Translations under genes and position numbers: made by a program
Notes under the pieces: generated by a model
What the model was told of the DNA's origin: nothing
Database searches by the model: none
Seen by the model: the letters and a program-made list of their open reading frames with translations, nothing else
Shown: positions 26,324-36,131 of the stretch, piece by piece
How the letters are laid out: every line of letters begins with the position of its first letter
Position numbering within the stretch: position 1 is the stretch's first letter
NCBI GenBank assembly: GCA_025463985.1
Contig: JAODBM010000132.1
Span: 1-59,679, forward strand
Length of the DNA stretch: 59,679 nucleotides
Direction: 5' to 3'
Source: Acidimicrobiales bacterium
Lineage (GTDB): Bacteria; Actinomycetota; Acidimicrobiia; Acidimicrobiales; Iamiaceae

Positions 26324-28912
26324 GTGAACGCTTCGTGGGTGGCCATTCGTTCGTTCACCCTCAACGGTCGGCTGGTCGAGGTCGAGCGCGACCACCCGCA
26401 CCTCCTCGCCGCCCTCCGCGACGAGCTCGGCGTGCTCTCACCGAAAGACGGCTGCTCCCCATCGGGCCAGTGCGGTTGCTGCACGGTGCTCGTGGCCGGC
26501 AAGGCCGTGGTCAGCTGCCAGCAGCCGCTCGCCAAGGTGGACGGCAAGGAGGTCGTCACCCTCGAGGGGATCTCCGCGGCCGAGCGCGAGCGCTACGCCA
26601 CCGCGTTCGCGTCGACCGGTGCCCTGCAGTGCGGCTTCTGCACGCCCGGCATCATCGTGCGCACCAAGTCGCTCATCGACCGCAAGGGCGCGGGCCTCGA
26701 CCGTGAGACCGCCGCCCGCCACCTCGGCGGCCACCTCTGCCGCTGCACGGGCTACGTGAAGATCCTCGACGCCGTCGAGCTGCTGGCGAAGGGGGAGCAG
26801 CCGAAGCTCGTCACCGCCGGCGGGCTGGGCACGAGCGGCACCCGCTACCAGGGTCTCGAGCTCGCGCTCGGCGACAAGCACTACGTGGACGACATGCGGC
26901 CCGAGGGCCTGCTGCACGGCGCGTTCCACCTCACCGCGCACGCACGCGCCGACGTCCTGGCCATCGACACCTCGGCGGCGGCCGCGGTGCCCGGCGTCCG
27001 CCTCGTGCTCACCGCGGCCGACGTGCCCGGCGAGCTGCGCGTGGGCTTGATCCACAAGGACTGGCCGGTGTTCATCCCGGTCGACGGGCGCACGTCGTAC
27101 ATGGGCGACGTGCTGGCCATGGTCGTGGCTGACGATCGCGAGACGGCGCGCCGCGCCGCCGCGCTGGTCGAGATCGACTACGCCCCCCTCGACCCGATCG
27201 TCGACCCCGCGGTGGCCGTCGCCGACGGCACGCCCGACGCGGTCTGGGGCCTCGACGGCAACGTGCTCGCCCGCTCGGCCTATCGACGCGGCGACGCCGA
27301 AGCCGCGCTGGCCGCGAGCACCCATCGCGTGCACGAGGTCTTCCAGACCCAACGCGTCGAGCACGCGTTCCTCGAACCCGAATCGACCCTCGCCGTGCCG
27401 CAGGACGACGGCTCGCTGCTCGTCTACAGCGGTGGCCAGGGCGTGTGGGACGACCGGGACCAGATCGCCTCGGTCCTCGGTGTGCCGGCCGAGCAGGTCA
27501 CCGTCGAGCTGGTCTCCAACGGCGGCGCCTTCGGCGGCAAGGAGGACATGTCGAACCAGGCGCAGACCGCGCTGGCCGCCACGCTCCTCGGGGTGCCGGT
27601 CTCGTGCACGCTGTCGCGCGAAGAGTCGCTGCTGCTGCACCCCAAGCGCCATCCGGTCCGCATCGACCTCGAGCTGGGCTGCGACGTCGACGGGCGGCTC
27701 ACGGGGATGCGGGCCCGCCTGCTGGGCGACTCGGGGCCGTACGCGTCGGTCGGCATGAAGGTCATGGAGCGCGCCGCGGGTCACGCGAGCGGCCCGTACG
27801 TCACGCCGGCCATCGACGTCGAAGCCATCACCGCCCGCACCAACAACCCGGTCTGCGGCGCCTTCCGCGGCTTCGGCGCGAACCAGGCGCAGTTCGCGAT
27901 GGAGGGCGCGATGGACCGCCTCGCCGAGCTGGCCGGCATCTCGGGCTGGGAGATCCGCTCGCGCAACGTGATCGAGCCGGGCGCGGTGTGGGGGCCGGGC
28001 CAGATCATGGACGACGGCTGCCGTGGTGCCCGCCGCTGCCTCGACGCCGTGCGGCCCGCCTACGAGGCGGCGGTGGCGTCCGGCGCCCCGACCGGCGTGG
28101 GGCTGGGCCTGAAGAACTCGGGGCTCGGCAACGGGTTCAAGGAGATCGCGCGCGCGGTCGTGCGCTTCGAGGACGACGGCATGGTCGAGGTCCGCCACTG
28201 CTGGACGGAGATGGGCCAGGGGGTCCACACCGTGGCGCTGCAGGTCGCGGTCGAGGAGCTGGGCGTGGCGCCCGAGCAGGTGCGGGTGGTCGTCGACACC
28301 ACCCGCGAGCTGGGCGCCGGCCAGACCACGGGCAGCCGCGGCACGCTCATGGGCGCCGGGTCGATCGCCGACGCCTGCCGCGCCGCCAAGGCCGGCGGCT
28401 GCCGCAACGGCGTCGACTACCACGGCGAGTACCGCGTCGACTGGACCGACAAGCTGGAAGACGGCGCCGAGCACCCGGTGATCCACTCGACGTTCGGCTA
28501 TGCCGCGCAGCTCGTCATCCTCGACCCCGAGACCGGCGACCTGGCCCGCGTTGTGGCGGCCCACGACGTCGGCCGCGCCGTCAACCCGCTGCTCTGCGAG
28601 GGCCAGATCGAGGGCGCCGTGCACATGGGCCTCGGCTACGCGCTGAGCGAGGACTTCCCGGCCGACGAGCTGGCCCGGCCCACCAACATGACGCTGCGCT
28701 CCCTCGGCATCCTGCGGGCCAAGGACATGCCGCCGGTCGACGTGATCCTCGTCGAGGAGCCCCAGCCCAACGCGCCCTACGGCATCAAGGGGGTCGGCGA
28801 GATCGGGCTCGTGCCCACCGCCGGCGCGGTCGCCGCCGCGCTCCACGCCTACGACGGCGAGTGGCGCACCACGCTCCCCATGCGCACCAAGGCCCGAGCA
28901 GCTGATGGCTGA
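26324..28912 (+). CDS. Fused [2Fe-2S]/molybdenum hydroxylase of the xanthine dehydrogenase family (XdhD-like)
   Basis: An 862-residue protein. The N-terminal ferredoxin domain (DGCSPSGQCGCC...VVSC) and the second Fe-S domain (QCGFCTPG...LCRCTGY) cover residues 1-165. They are joined to a molybdopterin domain with GGAFGGKED, the active-site loop FRGFGANQAQF (FRGFG as in xanthine dehydrogenases) and the catalytic-Glu segment KGVGEIGLVP. The FAD subunit is absent, as in E. coli XdhD. Start is GTG at 26324 or GTG at 26339. It heads a six-gene run with 1-8-nt overlaps. Hydroxylation of a purine or related N-heterocycle is inferred. Confidence 0.9.
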   Translation: MNASWVAIRSFTLNGRLVEVERDHPHLLAALRDELGVLSPKDGCSPSGQCGCCTVLVAGKAVVSCQQPLAKVDGKEVVTLEGISAAERERYATAFASTGALQCGFCTPGIIVRTKSLIDRKGAGLDRETAARHLGGHLCRCTGYVKILDAVELLAKGEQPKLVTAGGLGTSGTRYQGLELALGDKHYVDDMRPEGLLHGAFHLTAHARADVLAIDTSAAAAVPGVRLVLTAADVPGELRVGLIHKDWPVFIPVDGRTSYMGDVLAMVVADDRETARRAAALVEIDYAPLDPIVDPAVAVADGTPDAVWGLDGNVLARSAYRRGDAEAALAASTHRVHEVFQTQRVEHAFLEPESTLAVPQDDGSLLVYSGGQGVWDDRDQIASVLGVPAEQVTVELVSNGGAFGGKEDMSNQAQTALAATLLGVPVSCTLSREESLLLHPKRHPVRIDLELGCDVDGRLTGMRARLLGDSGPYASVGMKVMERAAGHASGPYVTPAIDVEAITARTNNPVCGAFRGFGANQAQFAMEGAMDRLAELAGISGWEIRSRNVIEPGAVWGPGQIMDDGCRGARRCLDAVRPAYEAAVASGAPTGVGLGLKNSGLGNGFKEIARAVVRFEDDGMVEVRHCWTEMGQGVHTVALQVAVEELGVAPEQVRVVVDTTRELGAGQTTGSRGTLMGAGSIADACRAAKAGGCRNGVDYHGEYRVDWTDKLEDGAEHPVIHSTFGYAAQLVILDPETGDLARVVAAHDVGRAVNPLLCEGQIEGAVHMGLGYALSEDFPADELARPTNMTLRSLGILRAKDMPPVDVILVEEPQPNAPYGIKGVGEIGLVPTAGAVAAALHAYDGEWRTTLPMRTKARAADG

Positions 28913-29951
28913 CGGCTCGACGACGCACGGCCTCGTCGATGCGCACCACCACCTGTACTCGACGCTGGCCCGGGGCATGCCGGCCCCGCCGCGCGCCCCC
29001 AGCTCGTTCCCCGAGATCCTCCAGCTCGTGTGGTGGCGGCTCGATCGCGCGCTCGACCTCGACTTGATCCGCTGGTCGGCGCTGCTCGGCGCGGTCGAGG
29101 CGCTCGAGGCCGGCACGACCGCCATCGTCGACCACCACAGCTCGCCCAACGCCATCGAGGGCTCGCTGGACGTGATCGCCGACGCCTGTGGCGAGGTCGG
29201 TGTGCGGGTGCGCTGCTGCTACGAGGTGACCGATCGCAACGGGCTCGACGGCGCCAAGGTCGGCCTCGCCGAGAACGAGCGGTTCCTGCGCGCCGGTGGC
29301 GACGGGTTCGTCGGTGCGCACGCGTGCTTCACGCTGTCCGACGAGACGCTCGATGCCGTCTGCGGTCTGGCCTCCGACGTCGGCGCCGGCGTGCACATCC
29401 ACGTCGCCGAGGGCACCTCGGACGACCGCGCCGGCGCGCGCCTCGCTGAGCGGGCCCGGCCCGACTGGCTCCTCGCCCACGCCGTCCACCTCGACCGCCC
29501 GCTGCCGGGCACGATCGCCCACAACCCGCGGTCCAACCTCAACAACGCGGTCGGCTACGGCCGGCCGGCGGAGCTGGCCGCGGCGGGGGCGCGGGTCGTG
29601 CTCGGCACCGACGGCATCGGCGCCGACATGCTCGACGAGGCCCGCCTTGCCTTCGCGCTGCACCGCTCCGACGACGTGCAGGCCTCACCCGAGGACGCCT
29701 GGTCGTGGCTCGAAGCGGGCACCGAGCTCGTGCCGGCAGCCCGCGACGACGCGGTCACCTGGTCGTACGCGCCGATGGACCCGTGGCACCTCGCCTACAC
29801 GACCGGCGTGCGGCCGCTGCGGGTCGAGGTCGACGGCGTGCTCGTCCTCGACGAGCACGGGCCGACGCTCGTGGACGCCGCCGAGGTGCGGGCCAAGGCC
29901 GCCGAGGCCGCGATGCGCCTGTTCCAACGCATGGAGGACCTGCCCACATGA
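28905..29951 (+). CDS. ssnA: SsnA-like aminohydrolase lacking the N-terminal strand domain
   Basis: A 348-residue TIM-barrel amidohydrolase. Metal motif [15 protein letters not shown] comes within 20 residues of the start. Then [24 protein letters not shown] and CYEVTDRNG, all typical of SsnA, and [18 protein letters not shown] and [11 protein letters not shown]. coli-type SsnA has about 55 residues of beta-sandwich before the HxH; here they are missing. It overlaps the molybdenum hydroxylase gene by 8 nt. In the related purine islands SsnA is proposed to deaminate or ring-open an intermediate; the exact step is unknown. Confidence 0.85.
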   Translation: MADGSTTHGLVDAHHHLYSTLARGMPAPPRAPSSFPEILQLVWWRLDRALDLDLIRWSALLGAVEALEAGTTAIVDHHSSPNAIEGSLDVIADACGEVGVRVRCCYEVTDRNGLDGAKVGLAENERFLRAGGDGFVGAHACFTLSDETLDAVCGLASDVGAGVHIHVAEGTSDDRAGARLAERARPDWLLAHAVHLDRPLPGTIAHNPRSNLNNAVGYGRPAELAAAGARVVLGTDGIGADMLDEARLAFALHRSDDVQASPEDAWSWLEAGTELVPAARDDAVTWSYAPMDPWHLAYTTGVRPLRVEVDGVLVLDEHGPTLVDAAEVRAKAAEAAMRLFQRMEDLPT

Positions 29952-30949
29952 CCCGAGTGGCCCTCTACCTCCAGGACGCGCACCCGCTGCGCGACGGCAT
30001 GCGCTACGTCCAGCACGCCGAGGCCGCCGGCTTCGAGGCCGTCTGGCAGGCGGAGAGCCGGCTCGTGCGCGAGGCCACCGTCCCGCTCGCCGCGTTCGGG
30101 GCGGTCACCGAGCGGATCAAGCTCGGCTCGGGCGTGGTGGCGATGTGGACCCGCAACCCGGCCCTGCTCGCGGCCACGTTCTCGACGCTCGACGACCTCG
30201 CCCCGGGCCGGGCCATCCTCGGCATCGGCGCCTGGTGGGACCCGCTGGCCGCGAAGGTCGGCATCTCCCGCAAGGGCGCGCTCGGCGCCATGCGCGAGAT
30301 CGTCACCGTCACCCGCGCGCTGCTGGCGGGCGAGACCGTGACCTTCGACGGCACCTACGTGCACCTCGACGGCGTCGAGCTCGACTACGTGCACCAGGAG
30401 CGGCGGCCGAAGGACGTGCCGATCGTGATCGGTGCCACCGGCATGAAGATGATGGAGCTCACCGGCGAGATCGGCGACGGCGCCCTGCTCAACTACCTCG
30501 TGTCGCCCGCCTACAACGAGCAGGCGATGGAGCACCTCGCCATCGGTGCCGAGCGGGCCGGCCGCACCGTCGAGGACGTCGACCGGCCGCAGCTGGTGGT
30601 CTGCTCGATGGACGAGGACCGCGACGCGGCCCTCGACGCCGCCCGGCTGCTCGTCACCCAGTACCTCGGGCAGCAGCCGCACATCATGAAGGCGTCGGGC
30701 GTCCCCACGAGCCTCCTCGACCAGATCGGCGAGGTGCTGACCTGGCCGGCCTCGCACGAGCAGGTGGTTGCGGCGTCGAAGCTCGTCCCGGACGAGATCG
30801 TGCAGCTCATCACCGCGTCGGGCACGCCGGACGAGTGCCGAGCCAAGGTGGCCGAGTACGTGAAGGCCGGCTGCACGTGCCCGGTGCTGTATCCACTCGG
30901 CCACGACGTCGGGGCCATGATCGACGCGTTCGCGGGCTGGTCCGCATGA
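29948..30949 (+). CDS. LLM-class (luciferase-like) flavin-dependent oxidoreductase
   Basis: A 333-residue TIM-barrel protein of the bacterial luciferase superfamily. Typical segments are [72 protein letters not shown] and late [15 protein letters not shown]. Members are FMN monooxygenases (RutA, alkanesulfonate type) or F420 oxidoreductases; the sequence alone does not decide. Position between ssnA and three Rieske oxygenases, with ATGA overlaps on both sides, makes oxidation of a heterocyclic intermediate likely. Confidence 0.85.
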   Translation: MTRVALYLQDAHPLRDGMRYVQHAEAAGFEAVWQAESRLVREATVPLAAFGAVTERIKLGSGVVAMWTRNPALLAATFSTLDDLAPGRAILGIGAWWDPLAAKVGISRKGALGAMREIVTVTRALLAGETVTFDGTYVHLDGVELDYVHQERRPKDVPIVIGATGMKMMELTGEIGDGALLNYLVSPAYNEQAMEHLAIGAERAGRTVEDVDRPQLVVCSMDEDRDAALDAARLLVTQYLGQQPHIMKASGVPTSLLDQIGEVLTWPASHEQVVAASKLVPDEIVQLITASGTPDECRAKVAEYVKAGCTCPVLYPLGHDVGAMIDAFAGWSA

Positions 30950-32010
30950 CGGTCGTGGACGCGCGGGCGGACCTGCAGGACCGGCTCTGGCGCGCCCTCG
31001 AGCTGTGCTGGCACCCCGTCTGCTCCCTCGCAGAGCTGGCGGCCGCGGACGGGCGGCCGATCCCGGTGCGCCTGCTCGGCCGCGACCTCGCGATCGCCGA
31101 CCTCGGCGACGGCCGCCTCACCGCGGTGCGCGACCGCTGCCCCCACCGGTCGACGCGCCTCTCGGTGGGCTGGGTCGAGGACGGCTCGATCCGCTGCGCC
31201 TATCACGGGTGGCGGTTCGGTTCGGATGGCCGCTGCGTCGACATCCCGGCGATGCCCGACGGGCCGATCCCGTCCCGGGCGTGCGTCGACTCGTTCGACG
31301 TGGAGGAGCGCTACGGCCTGGTCTGGGTGCGCCTCGACCCGGCGGCCGGCACCGCGATCCCGGCCTGCCCGGCGTTCGACGATCCCACGATGCGCCGGGT
31401 CATGGGCGCGCCGTACACCTGGCCCACGGGCGCGCCACGGCGGGTCGAGAACTTCGTCGACCTGGCCCACTTCGCGTGGGTCCACGACGGCTCGCTCGGG
31501 CGGCGCGACGAGCCGGTGCCGCCGCTGCCCGCGGTCGAGCGCGTCGACGGCGAGCTGCGCTTCCAGTTCGACCCGCCTGAGATGGAGACCGACGAGACCG
31601 CCCTGTTCGGATTCTCTCGCTACCGCATGCCGATCCCGCTGACCGTCGACATCGAGTTCGAGCTGGAGAGCGGGGCGAGGCGGTTCCTCTGGATGACGGC
31701 GTCGCCGGTCGACCCCGGGTCGTGCCGCACGTTCTGGTTCGTGTCGCGCGACGACGACCTCGACGGCGACGACGGACCTCACCTCGACTTCCAGGCCCTC
31801 GTCCTGGCCGAGGACGAGCCCGTCGTCTGCAACCAGGACCCGCCCGAGATGGTGCTCGATCCCAGCTTCGAGCTGTCCGTGCGGTCCGACAAGGTGTCGA
31901 TCGAGTACCGGCGCTGGCTGCGCGAGCTGGCCGATGCCGTCGACGACCCGGCGCGGTTCGCCGCCGTGCTGCACGCAGACCAACCCGTCCCGCAAGGAGC
32001 GCTTCGATGA
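30946..32010 (+). CDS. Rieske non-heme iron oxygenase, first of three
   Basis: A 354-residue oxygenase alpha-subunit. Rieske cluster ligands are Cys65, His67, Cys84 and His87 (CPHRSTRL...CAYHGW). The mononuclear iron site shows Asp172, His175 and His180 ([13 protein letters not shown]). Length and single-protein layout fit the VanA/NdmA-like O- or N-demethylase and ring-hydroxylase group. It overlaps the LLM gene (ATGA) and the next Rieske gene (ATGA). No reductase or ferredoxin gene is nearby, so electrons must come from a shared chain. Confidence 0.92.
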   Translation: MTVVDARADLQDRLWRALELCWHPVCSLAELAAADGRPIPVRLLGRDLAIADLGDGRLTAVRDRCPHRSTRLSVGWVEDGSIRCAYHGWRFGSDGRCVDIPAMPDGPIPSRACVDSFDVEERYGLVWVRLDPAAGTAIPACPAFDDPTMRRVMGAPYTWPTGAPRRVENFVDLAHFAWVHDGSLGRRDEPVPPLPAVERVDGELRFQFDPPEMETDETALFGFSRYRMPIPLTVDIEFELESGARRFLWMTASPVDPGSCRTFWFVSRDDDLDGDDGPHLDFQALVLAEDEPVVCNQDPPEMVLDPSFELSVRSDKVSIEYRRWLRELADAVDDPARFAAVLHADQPVPQGALR

Positions 32011-33029
32011 CCGGCCCCCGCCTGACCAACACCGACCCCGCCCTGCGCCGCGGGTGGCACCCCGCGGCGATGGCGGTCGACGTCGGCGAGCATCCGCTGT
32101 CGGTCGAGCTGCTGGGCGAGCACTGGGTGCTGGTGCGCCTGCCGGTCGGCGGCCCGATCTCGGCGTTCGTGGACGCCTGCCCGCACCGCGGCGCGCCGCT
32201 GTCGGCCGGCACGATCGACGGCGACTCGCTGCGCTGCCCGTACCACGGCTGGTGCTTCGAGGCCTCGGGCGGGTGCACCGAGATCCCGTCGATGGGCGTC
32301 GGCGCCGCGATCCCGCCCAAGGCCAAGGCCCGCGTGCCCTACGCCGTCGAGGAGCGCCACGGCATCGTGTGGATCGCGCCGGAGGAGCCGGTCGCTCCGC
32401 TGCTCGAGGTCCCCGAGGAGCACGAGCCCGGGTTCATGGTCGCCGACCTCCCGCCCGTGCGGGCCCGGGTGGGCGCCGGGCTCATGCTCGACAACTTCCT
32501 CGATCAGGCCCACTTCGCGTTCATCCACGCCGCGACCATCGGCACCCCCGAGGCCGAGGTGGTGCACGACCTCGACATCGAGCGGCACGGGTTCTCGATG
32601 ACCGTGCGCTCGGAGCACCCGTTCCCCAACCGCGAGGATCCCGCGGTGGCCACCGGCGAGCGACCGCTCATCCAGACCCGGCGGCTGACCTACGAGTACC
32701 GCGCCCCGTTCGCGATCAGCCTGCGCATCGACTACGTGGAGGCCGGCGGCACCAACATCCTCGCCTTCGCCGTGCAGCCCGAGCGGGACGACTCCTGCGT
32801 CGTCTACACCCGCATCCTGCGCAACGACCTCGACGGTGACCCGCACCGCCTCGCCGAGGCCGTGAGCTTCGAGCAGAAGGTGATCGACGAGGACGTTCGG
32901 TTGCAGGAGCGCTACCGGGATCGGTCGCTGCCCCTCGACATCACCGAGGAGGTCCACGTGAAGGCCGACCGCATGACCGTGGAGCTGCGCCGCATCCTCG
33001 CTGACCTCGTTGCGGTCGAGCCGGGCTGA
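32007..33029 (+). CDS. Rieske non-heme iron oxygenase, second of three
   Basis: A 340-residue protein. Rieske ligands are Cys58, His60, Cys77 and His80 (CPHRGAPL...CPYHGW). The catalytic site is Asp166, His169 and His174 (DNFLDQAHFAFIH). The C-terminal domain ends with DITEEVHVKADRMTVELRRI, a helix closely similar to one in the third enzyme (DLRTEVHTKADKLSVAYRRL), so these two are probably each other's nearest paralogues in the operon. GCAAGGAGCG precedes the ATG. Substrate unknown. Confidence 0.92.
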   Translation: MTGPRLTNTDPALRRGWHPAAMAVDVGEHPLSVELLGEHWVLVRLPVGGPISAFVDACPHRGAPLSAGTIDGDSLRCPYHGWCFEASGGCTEIPSMGVGAAIPPKAKARVPYAVEERHGIVWIAPEEPVAPLLEVPEEHEPGFMVADLPPVRARVGAGLMLDNFLDQAHFAFIHAATIGTPEAEVVHDLDIERHGFSMTVRSEHPFPNREDPAVATGERPLIQTRRLTYEYRAPFAISLRIDYVEAGGTNILAFAVQPERDDSCVVYTRILRNDLDGDPHRLAEAVSFEQKVIDEDVRLQERYRDRSLPLDITEEVHVKADRMTVELRRILADLVAVEPG

Positions 33030-34096
33030 TGGTGACGGTGGCGCCACCCAGCTCGGGCGATATCGCCGTCGATCGGCCGGGTCCCGAGGCGGTCACGGTG
33101 GTGCACAACGGCTCGGGCGGCATGGAACGGGCGTGGTTCGCGGCGGCGCTGTCGTCCGAGGTGACCGACCAGCCGATCGGGGTGCAGGTGCTGGGCCGGC
33201 GCTGGGCGCTGGTGCGCCTCGACGACGGGCTCACCGCGCTCGAGGACCGCTGCCCGCACCGCCTCGCTCCGCTGAGCATCGGCATCAACTGCGGCTCGGA
33301 GCTGCAGTGCCGCTACCACGGCTGGAAGTTCAACGCCGCCGGGCGGTGCGTCGAGATGCCCCCGGTGGGTCCCGACGCGCCCATCCCCGGTCGGGCGCAG
33401 GTGGCGACACCGGCGGCGGTGATGGAGCGCTACGGCATCGTCTGGATCGCGCCGGTGGTGCCGGTGTGCGATCTGCCCGAGTTCCCCGAGTGGGACGACC
33501 CGGCCTACGACCGGGCCTGGACCGAGCCGTGCCGGACCCCCGTCAGCTTCGGCCAGCTGGTCGACAACTTCGCCGACGCCTCCCACTTCCCGACCGTCCA
33601 CATGGGCACGTTCGGCACCCCGGAGGCGGCGTTCGTGCAGCCCCACGAGGTCGAGCGGGACGGGTGGGAGGTGCGCACCACCTACCGGGCGCCGTACAAG
33701 AACTACGACGACCCGCTGGTCGAGACCGGCGAGCACCCGCTGGTGCAGCCCCACGTGCTCGAGAAGGCGGCCCGCCCGCCGTCGATCGTGATGCTGCGCC
33801 TGCACTTCCCGCTGACCGAGGCGACGATCGTGATCCTCTTCGCCTGCACGCCCGAGTCGCCGACCTCGACCCGCGTCTACAAGATGATGGCCCGCAACGA
33901 CTTCGCCGGCGACGAGGCCCGCCTGGCCGCCTTCGTGGCCGACGAGGAGCAGATCTTGGTCGAGGACCTCGTCGTGCTCGAGGCCTATCCCGACATGGTC
34001 TTGCACCTCGACCTGCGCACCGAGGTCCACACCAAGGCCGACAAGCTCAGCGTCGCCTATCGCCGCCTCCTGTCGGACTTCGTCACCGACGACTGA
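33029..34096 (+). CDS. Rieske non-heme iron oxygenase, third of three
   Basis: A 355-residue protein. Rieske ligands are Cys75, His77, Cys94 and His97 (CPHRLAPL...CRYHGW). The catalytic site is Asp183, His186 and His191 (DNFADASHFPTVH). It shares the TEVHTKADKLS C-terminal helix with the second enzyme and has a longer N-terminal extension. Its start overlaps the preceding stop by one base (TGATG). It is the last gene of the run from 26324 and is convergent with the HNH gene, 7 bp apart. Confidence 0.92.
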   Translation: MVTVAPPSSGDIAVDRPGPEAVTVVHNGSGGMERAWFAAALSSEVTDQPIGVQVLGRRWALVRLDDGLTALEDRCPHRLAPLSIGINCGSELQCRYHGWKFNAAGRCVEMPPVGPDAPIPGRAQVATPAAVMERYGIVWIAPVVPVCDLPEFPEWDDPAYDRAWTEPCRTPVSFGQLVDNFADASHFPTVHMGTFGTPEAAFVQPHEVERDGWEVRTTYRAPYKNYDDPLVETGEHPLVQPHVLEKAARPPSIVMLRLHFPLTEATIVILFACTPESPTSTRVYKMMARNDFAGDEARLAAFVADEEQILVEDLVVLEAYPDMVLHLDLRTEVHTKADKLSVAYRRLLSDFVTDD

Positions 34097-34103
34097 GTCG
34101 GTA

Positions 34104-35363
34104 TCAAGGAGCGGCGGGGGCGGCGACGCGCAGCGGAAGGTGGTTCGGCCGGTCGGTGCGGATCTGCGTGCCGTCAGGTCGTCGGAACTCGAGCCGGCCG
34201 TCAGGTGCCCGAGCGAGCCCGTAGCCACCTTCGTGGACGAGATGGTGGTGCCTGGTGCAAAGGAGGCAGAGATTGTGGAGGTCGGTCCGACCGCCGTGCT
34301 CGTAGTGGTCGACGTGGTGGGCCTCGCACCAATCGGAGGCGCGATCGCACCCAGGGAACACGCAGACGCGGTCGCGCACGAGCAGCGCCCGGCGTTGCGC
34401 CTCGGACGCTCGGCGGCGGGTGCGACCCAGGTCGAGGCTCTGGCCGTCGGGTCCGATGTGAGTGTCGATGATGTCGGCGGTGCAGGCGAGCCGACGCGCG
34501 GTCTCGTCCGGGACGGGCCCGATGCCGTCGATCTCGCAGATGGCCCCAAATGGCCGTGGCTCACCTCGGCGGCCTCCGAGGAGCTCGTGGTCGCAGATGG
34601 CCATCAAGAGCGGCCGCACCGGCTTCGGCGATGCAGCAGCATCGATCGACGCGTGACGGCGAGCCAGCTCCGTAAGTGCCGACGCCCGACGCTGCGCTGC
34701 GGTGATGATCGGCGCGTCCCCTGCGCCCTTGTGCGCCAGGTAGAGCTCGCGGGAGATGCCGTCGAGCTGGCGGGCGATGATCTCGCCTTGCTCCGGGCCG
34801 AGGATGCCGCGCAGCACCCACATGTCGTCGAACGTTCGTGACATCTGCACTTGGGCCCGGTCGCGGCCTCTCGTCTCCGAGGACGCGCCGCCGTCTCGCT
34901 CGTTGACGATCACCCAGTGCCGCAGCAGCCGCGCCACCTGATCGACGGTGAGCCCCCGGGCGTGCCCGACCAGCATCTCCTCGCACTCGTCGAACTGGTC
35001 GGCCAGCTCATCCCGCCGGGCCGACGCCAGCAGCCGGGCCTTGGCCACCCCGATCTGCCCGGCCTCGAGGGCCGCGGTCGTGTGCGGCATCGCCGCCAGC
35101 CGCCGGGCGGTGCGGACCTGCGCACGGCCCTCGGCCCGCGACACCTCACCGCGGTGGGCCAACCACGCCCCGCCCGACACGCCGCCGTCGGCCGCCCACA
35201 CCATCCGCGCGTCCCACGCGGCGGTCAGCCGTGCTTCGGCGGCATGGATCTGGCCCCTCATCCGCTGCAGCTCGAGCAGCGCGTCCGCGAGCTCGCCATC
35301 AGTCGCCGCGTGCGGATCTTCCGCCATCCCCACCAACCGCTCGACCGCTGCACCCAATTCCAT
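34104..35363 (-). CDS. DUF222/HNH endonuclease (13E12-repeat type)
   Basis: A 419-residue protein: helical DUF222 domain (about residues 15-300) and a C-terminal HNH nuclease domain with VCVFPGCDRASDWCEAHHVD, then LHNLCLLCTRHHHLVHEGG, giving paired CxxC zinc ligands and catalytic His. These proteins are abundant in actinobacteria and are mobile-like. The start ATG at 35361-35363 is preferred to the longer frame (from 35480) because a LexA-type box lies immediately before it. It separates the Rieske operon from the transporter operon. Confidence 0.9.
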   Translation of the reverse strand: MELGAAVERLVGMAEDPHAATDGELADALLELQRMRGQIHAAEARLTAAWDARMVWAADGGVSGGAWLAHRGEVSRAEGRAQVRTARRLAAMPHTTAALEAGQIGVAKARLLASARRDELADQFDECEEMLVGHARGLTVDQVARLLRHWVIVNERDGGASSETRGRDRAQVQMSRTFDDMWVLRGILGPEQGEIIARQLDGISRELYLAHKGAGDAPIITAAQRRASALTELARRHASIDAAASPKPVRPLLMAICDHELLGGRRGEPRPFGAICEIDGIGPVPDETARRLACTADIIDTHIGPDGQSLDLGRTRRRASEAQRRALLVRDRVCVFPGCDRASDWCEAHHVDHYEHGGRTDLHNLCLLCTRHHHLVHEGGYGLARAPDGRLEFRRPDGTQIRTDRPNHLPLRVAAPAAP

Positions 35364-35364
35364 A

Positions 35365-35378
35365 CGAACAGGTGTTCC
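35365..35378. promoter_or_regulatory. LexA-type SOS box before the HNH gene
   Basis: CGAACAGGTGTTCC fits the Gram-positive LexA pattern CGAACnnnnGTTyC and lies one base upstream of the HNH start codon. Members of the mycobacterial 13E12 family are known to carry SOS boxes, so damage-inducible expression is likely. Confidence 0.6.
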
Positions 35379-35572
35379 CCCATAGGCGCGGCCCAAACCC
35401 CCGTTTCGCCACCAATATCGATCCACCGGCCAGCGCCGCCACGCTGGTCGAGCGAACCGTGCCGCGAGCGCCGGAATCACGCGCCACCGTCACGACCACC
35501 CCGGCCCTGCGTGGTCGCTCACCGTGATCGACGACGTTGGGCGCCGTCAGCGAGCGCAATCAGCGGGCGCTC

Positions 35573-36103
35573 TTATGGGCACGGATCACCACCCAGCGGC
35601 TCCGCCAGATCACGCTGCATGAGCACGAGGTCGAGGCGCTGGCCCCACTTCTCCCCGACGCCCGGCATGCGGGCAACCTCGGCAAATCCGAGCTTGGCAT
35701 GGAACGCGATCGACCGATGGTTGGTCGCGTCGATACCGGCGACCATGACCCGCCTGCCCTCCCGGCGGGCATGCTCGGCGAGGTCGACGACCAGGGCGCG
35801 GCCGACGCCATGACCCCAGTGGCTCTGAGCGACGTGGATCGAGTGCTCGACCGTGAACCGATAGCCGGGCCAACGGGCGGCATCTCGGAAGTCTCCGTAG
35901 GTGCCCCATCCGACGACCCGTCCATCGTCCTCGGCGATGGTCACCGGGCGCCCCGCGGCGCGCTGTTCTTCCAGCCACCGACCGCGCTCGTCGATGGTGT
36001 GCTTCGTCTCGGTCCACTCGTAGGTCGTGGTGTCGAGAAGCGCGTTGGAGATCTGCGTGATCGACGGGACATCCGCAGTGTCGGCCGGGCGGATCAGTAC
36101 CAT
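35573..36103 (-). CDS. GNAT acetyltransferase, phosphinothricin/methionine-sulfone type
   Basis: A 176-residue GNAT protein starting MVLIRPADTADVPSITQISN. It has the family features NALLDTTTYEWTET (PAT/MnaT-like acceptor region), HWGHGVGRALVVDLAEHA (acetyl-CoA pyrophosphate loop, R/Q-x-x-G-x-G/A variant) and GIDATNHRSIAFHAKLGF. Relatives acetylate phosphinothricin, methionine sulfone or related amino acids; the substrate is not certain. It is divergent from the TetR regulator at 36132, with a 28-bp AT-rich gap between. Confidence 0.8.
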   Translation of the reverse strand: MVLIRPADTADVPSITQISNALLDTTTYEWTETKHTIDERGRWLEEQRAAGRPVTIAEDDGRVVGWGTYGDFRDAARWPGYRFTVEHSIHVAQSHWGHGVGRALVVDLAEHARREGRRVMVAGIDATNHRSIAFHAKLGFAEVARMPGVGEKWGQRLDLVLMQRDLAEPLGGDPCP

Positions 36104-36131
36104 CCCGCCCAATATATACACTTGTACAGTA
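36104..36131. promoter_or_regulatory. Divergent promoter/operator between GNAT and TetR genes
   Basis: A 28-bp gap, strikingly AT-rich for this genome (AATATATACA), contains ACTTGTACAGT, an imperfect palindrome around TGTACA. The TetR product at 36132 may bind here and control both genes; transcripts would be leaderless or nearly so. Confidence 0.4.
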
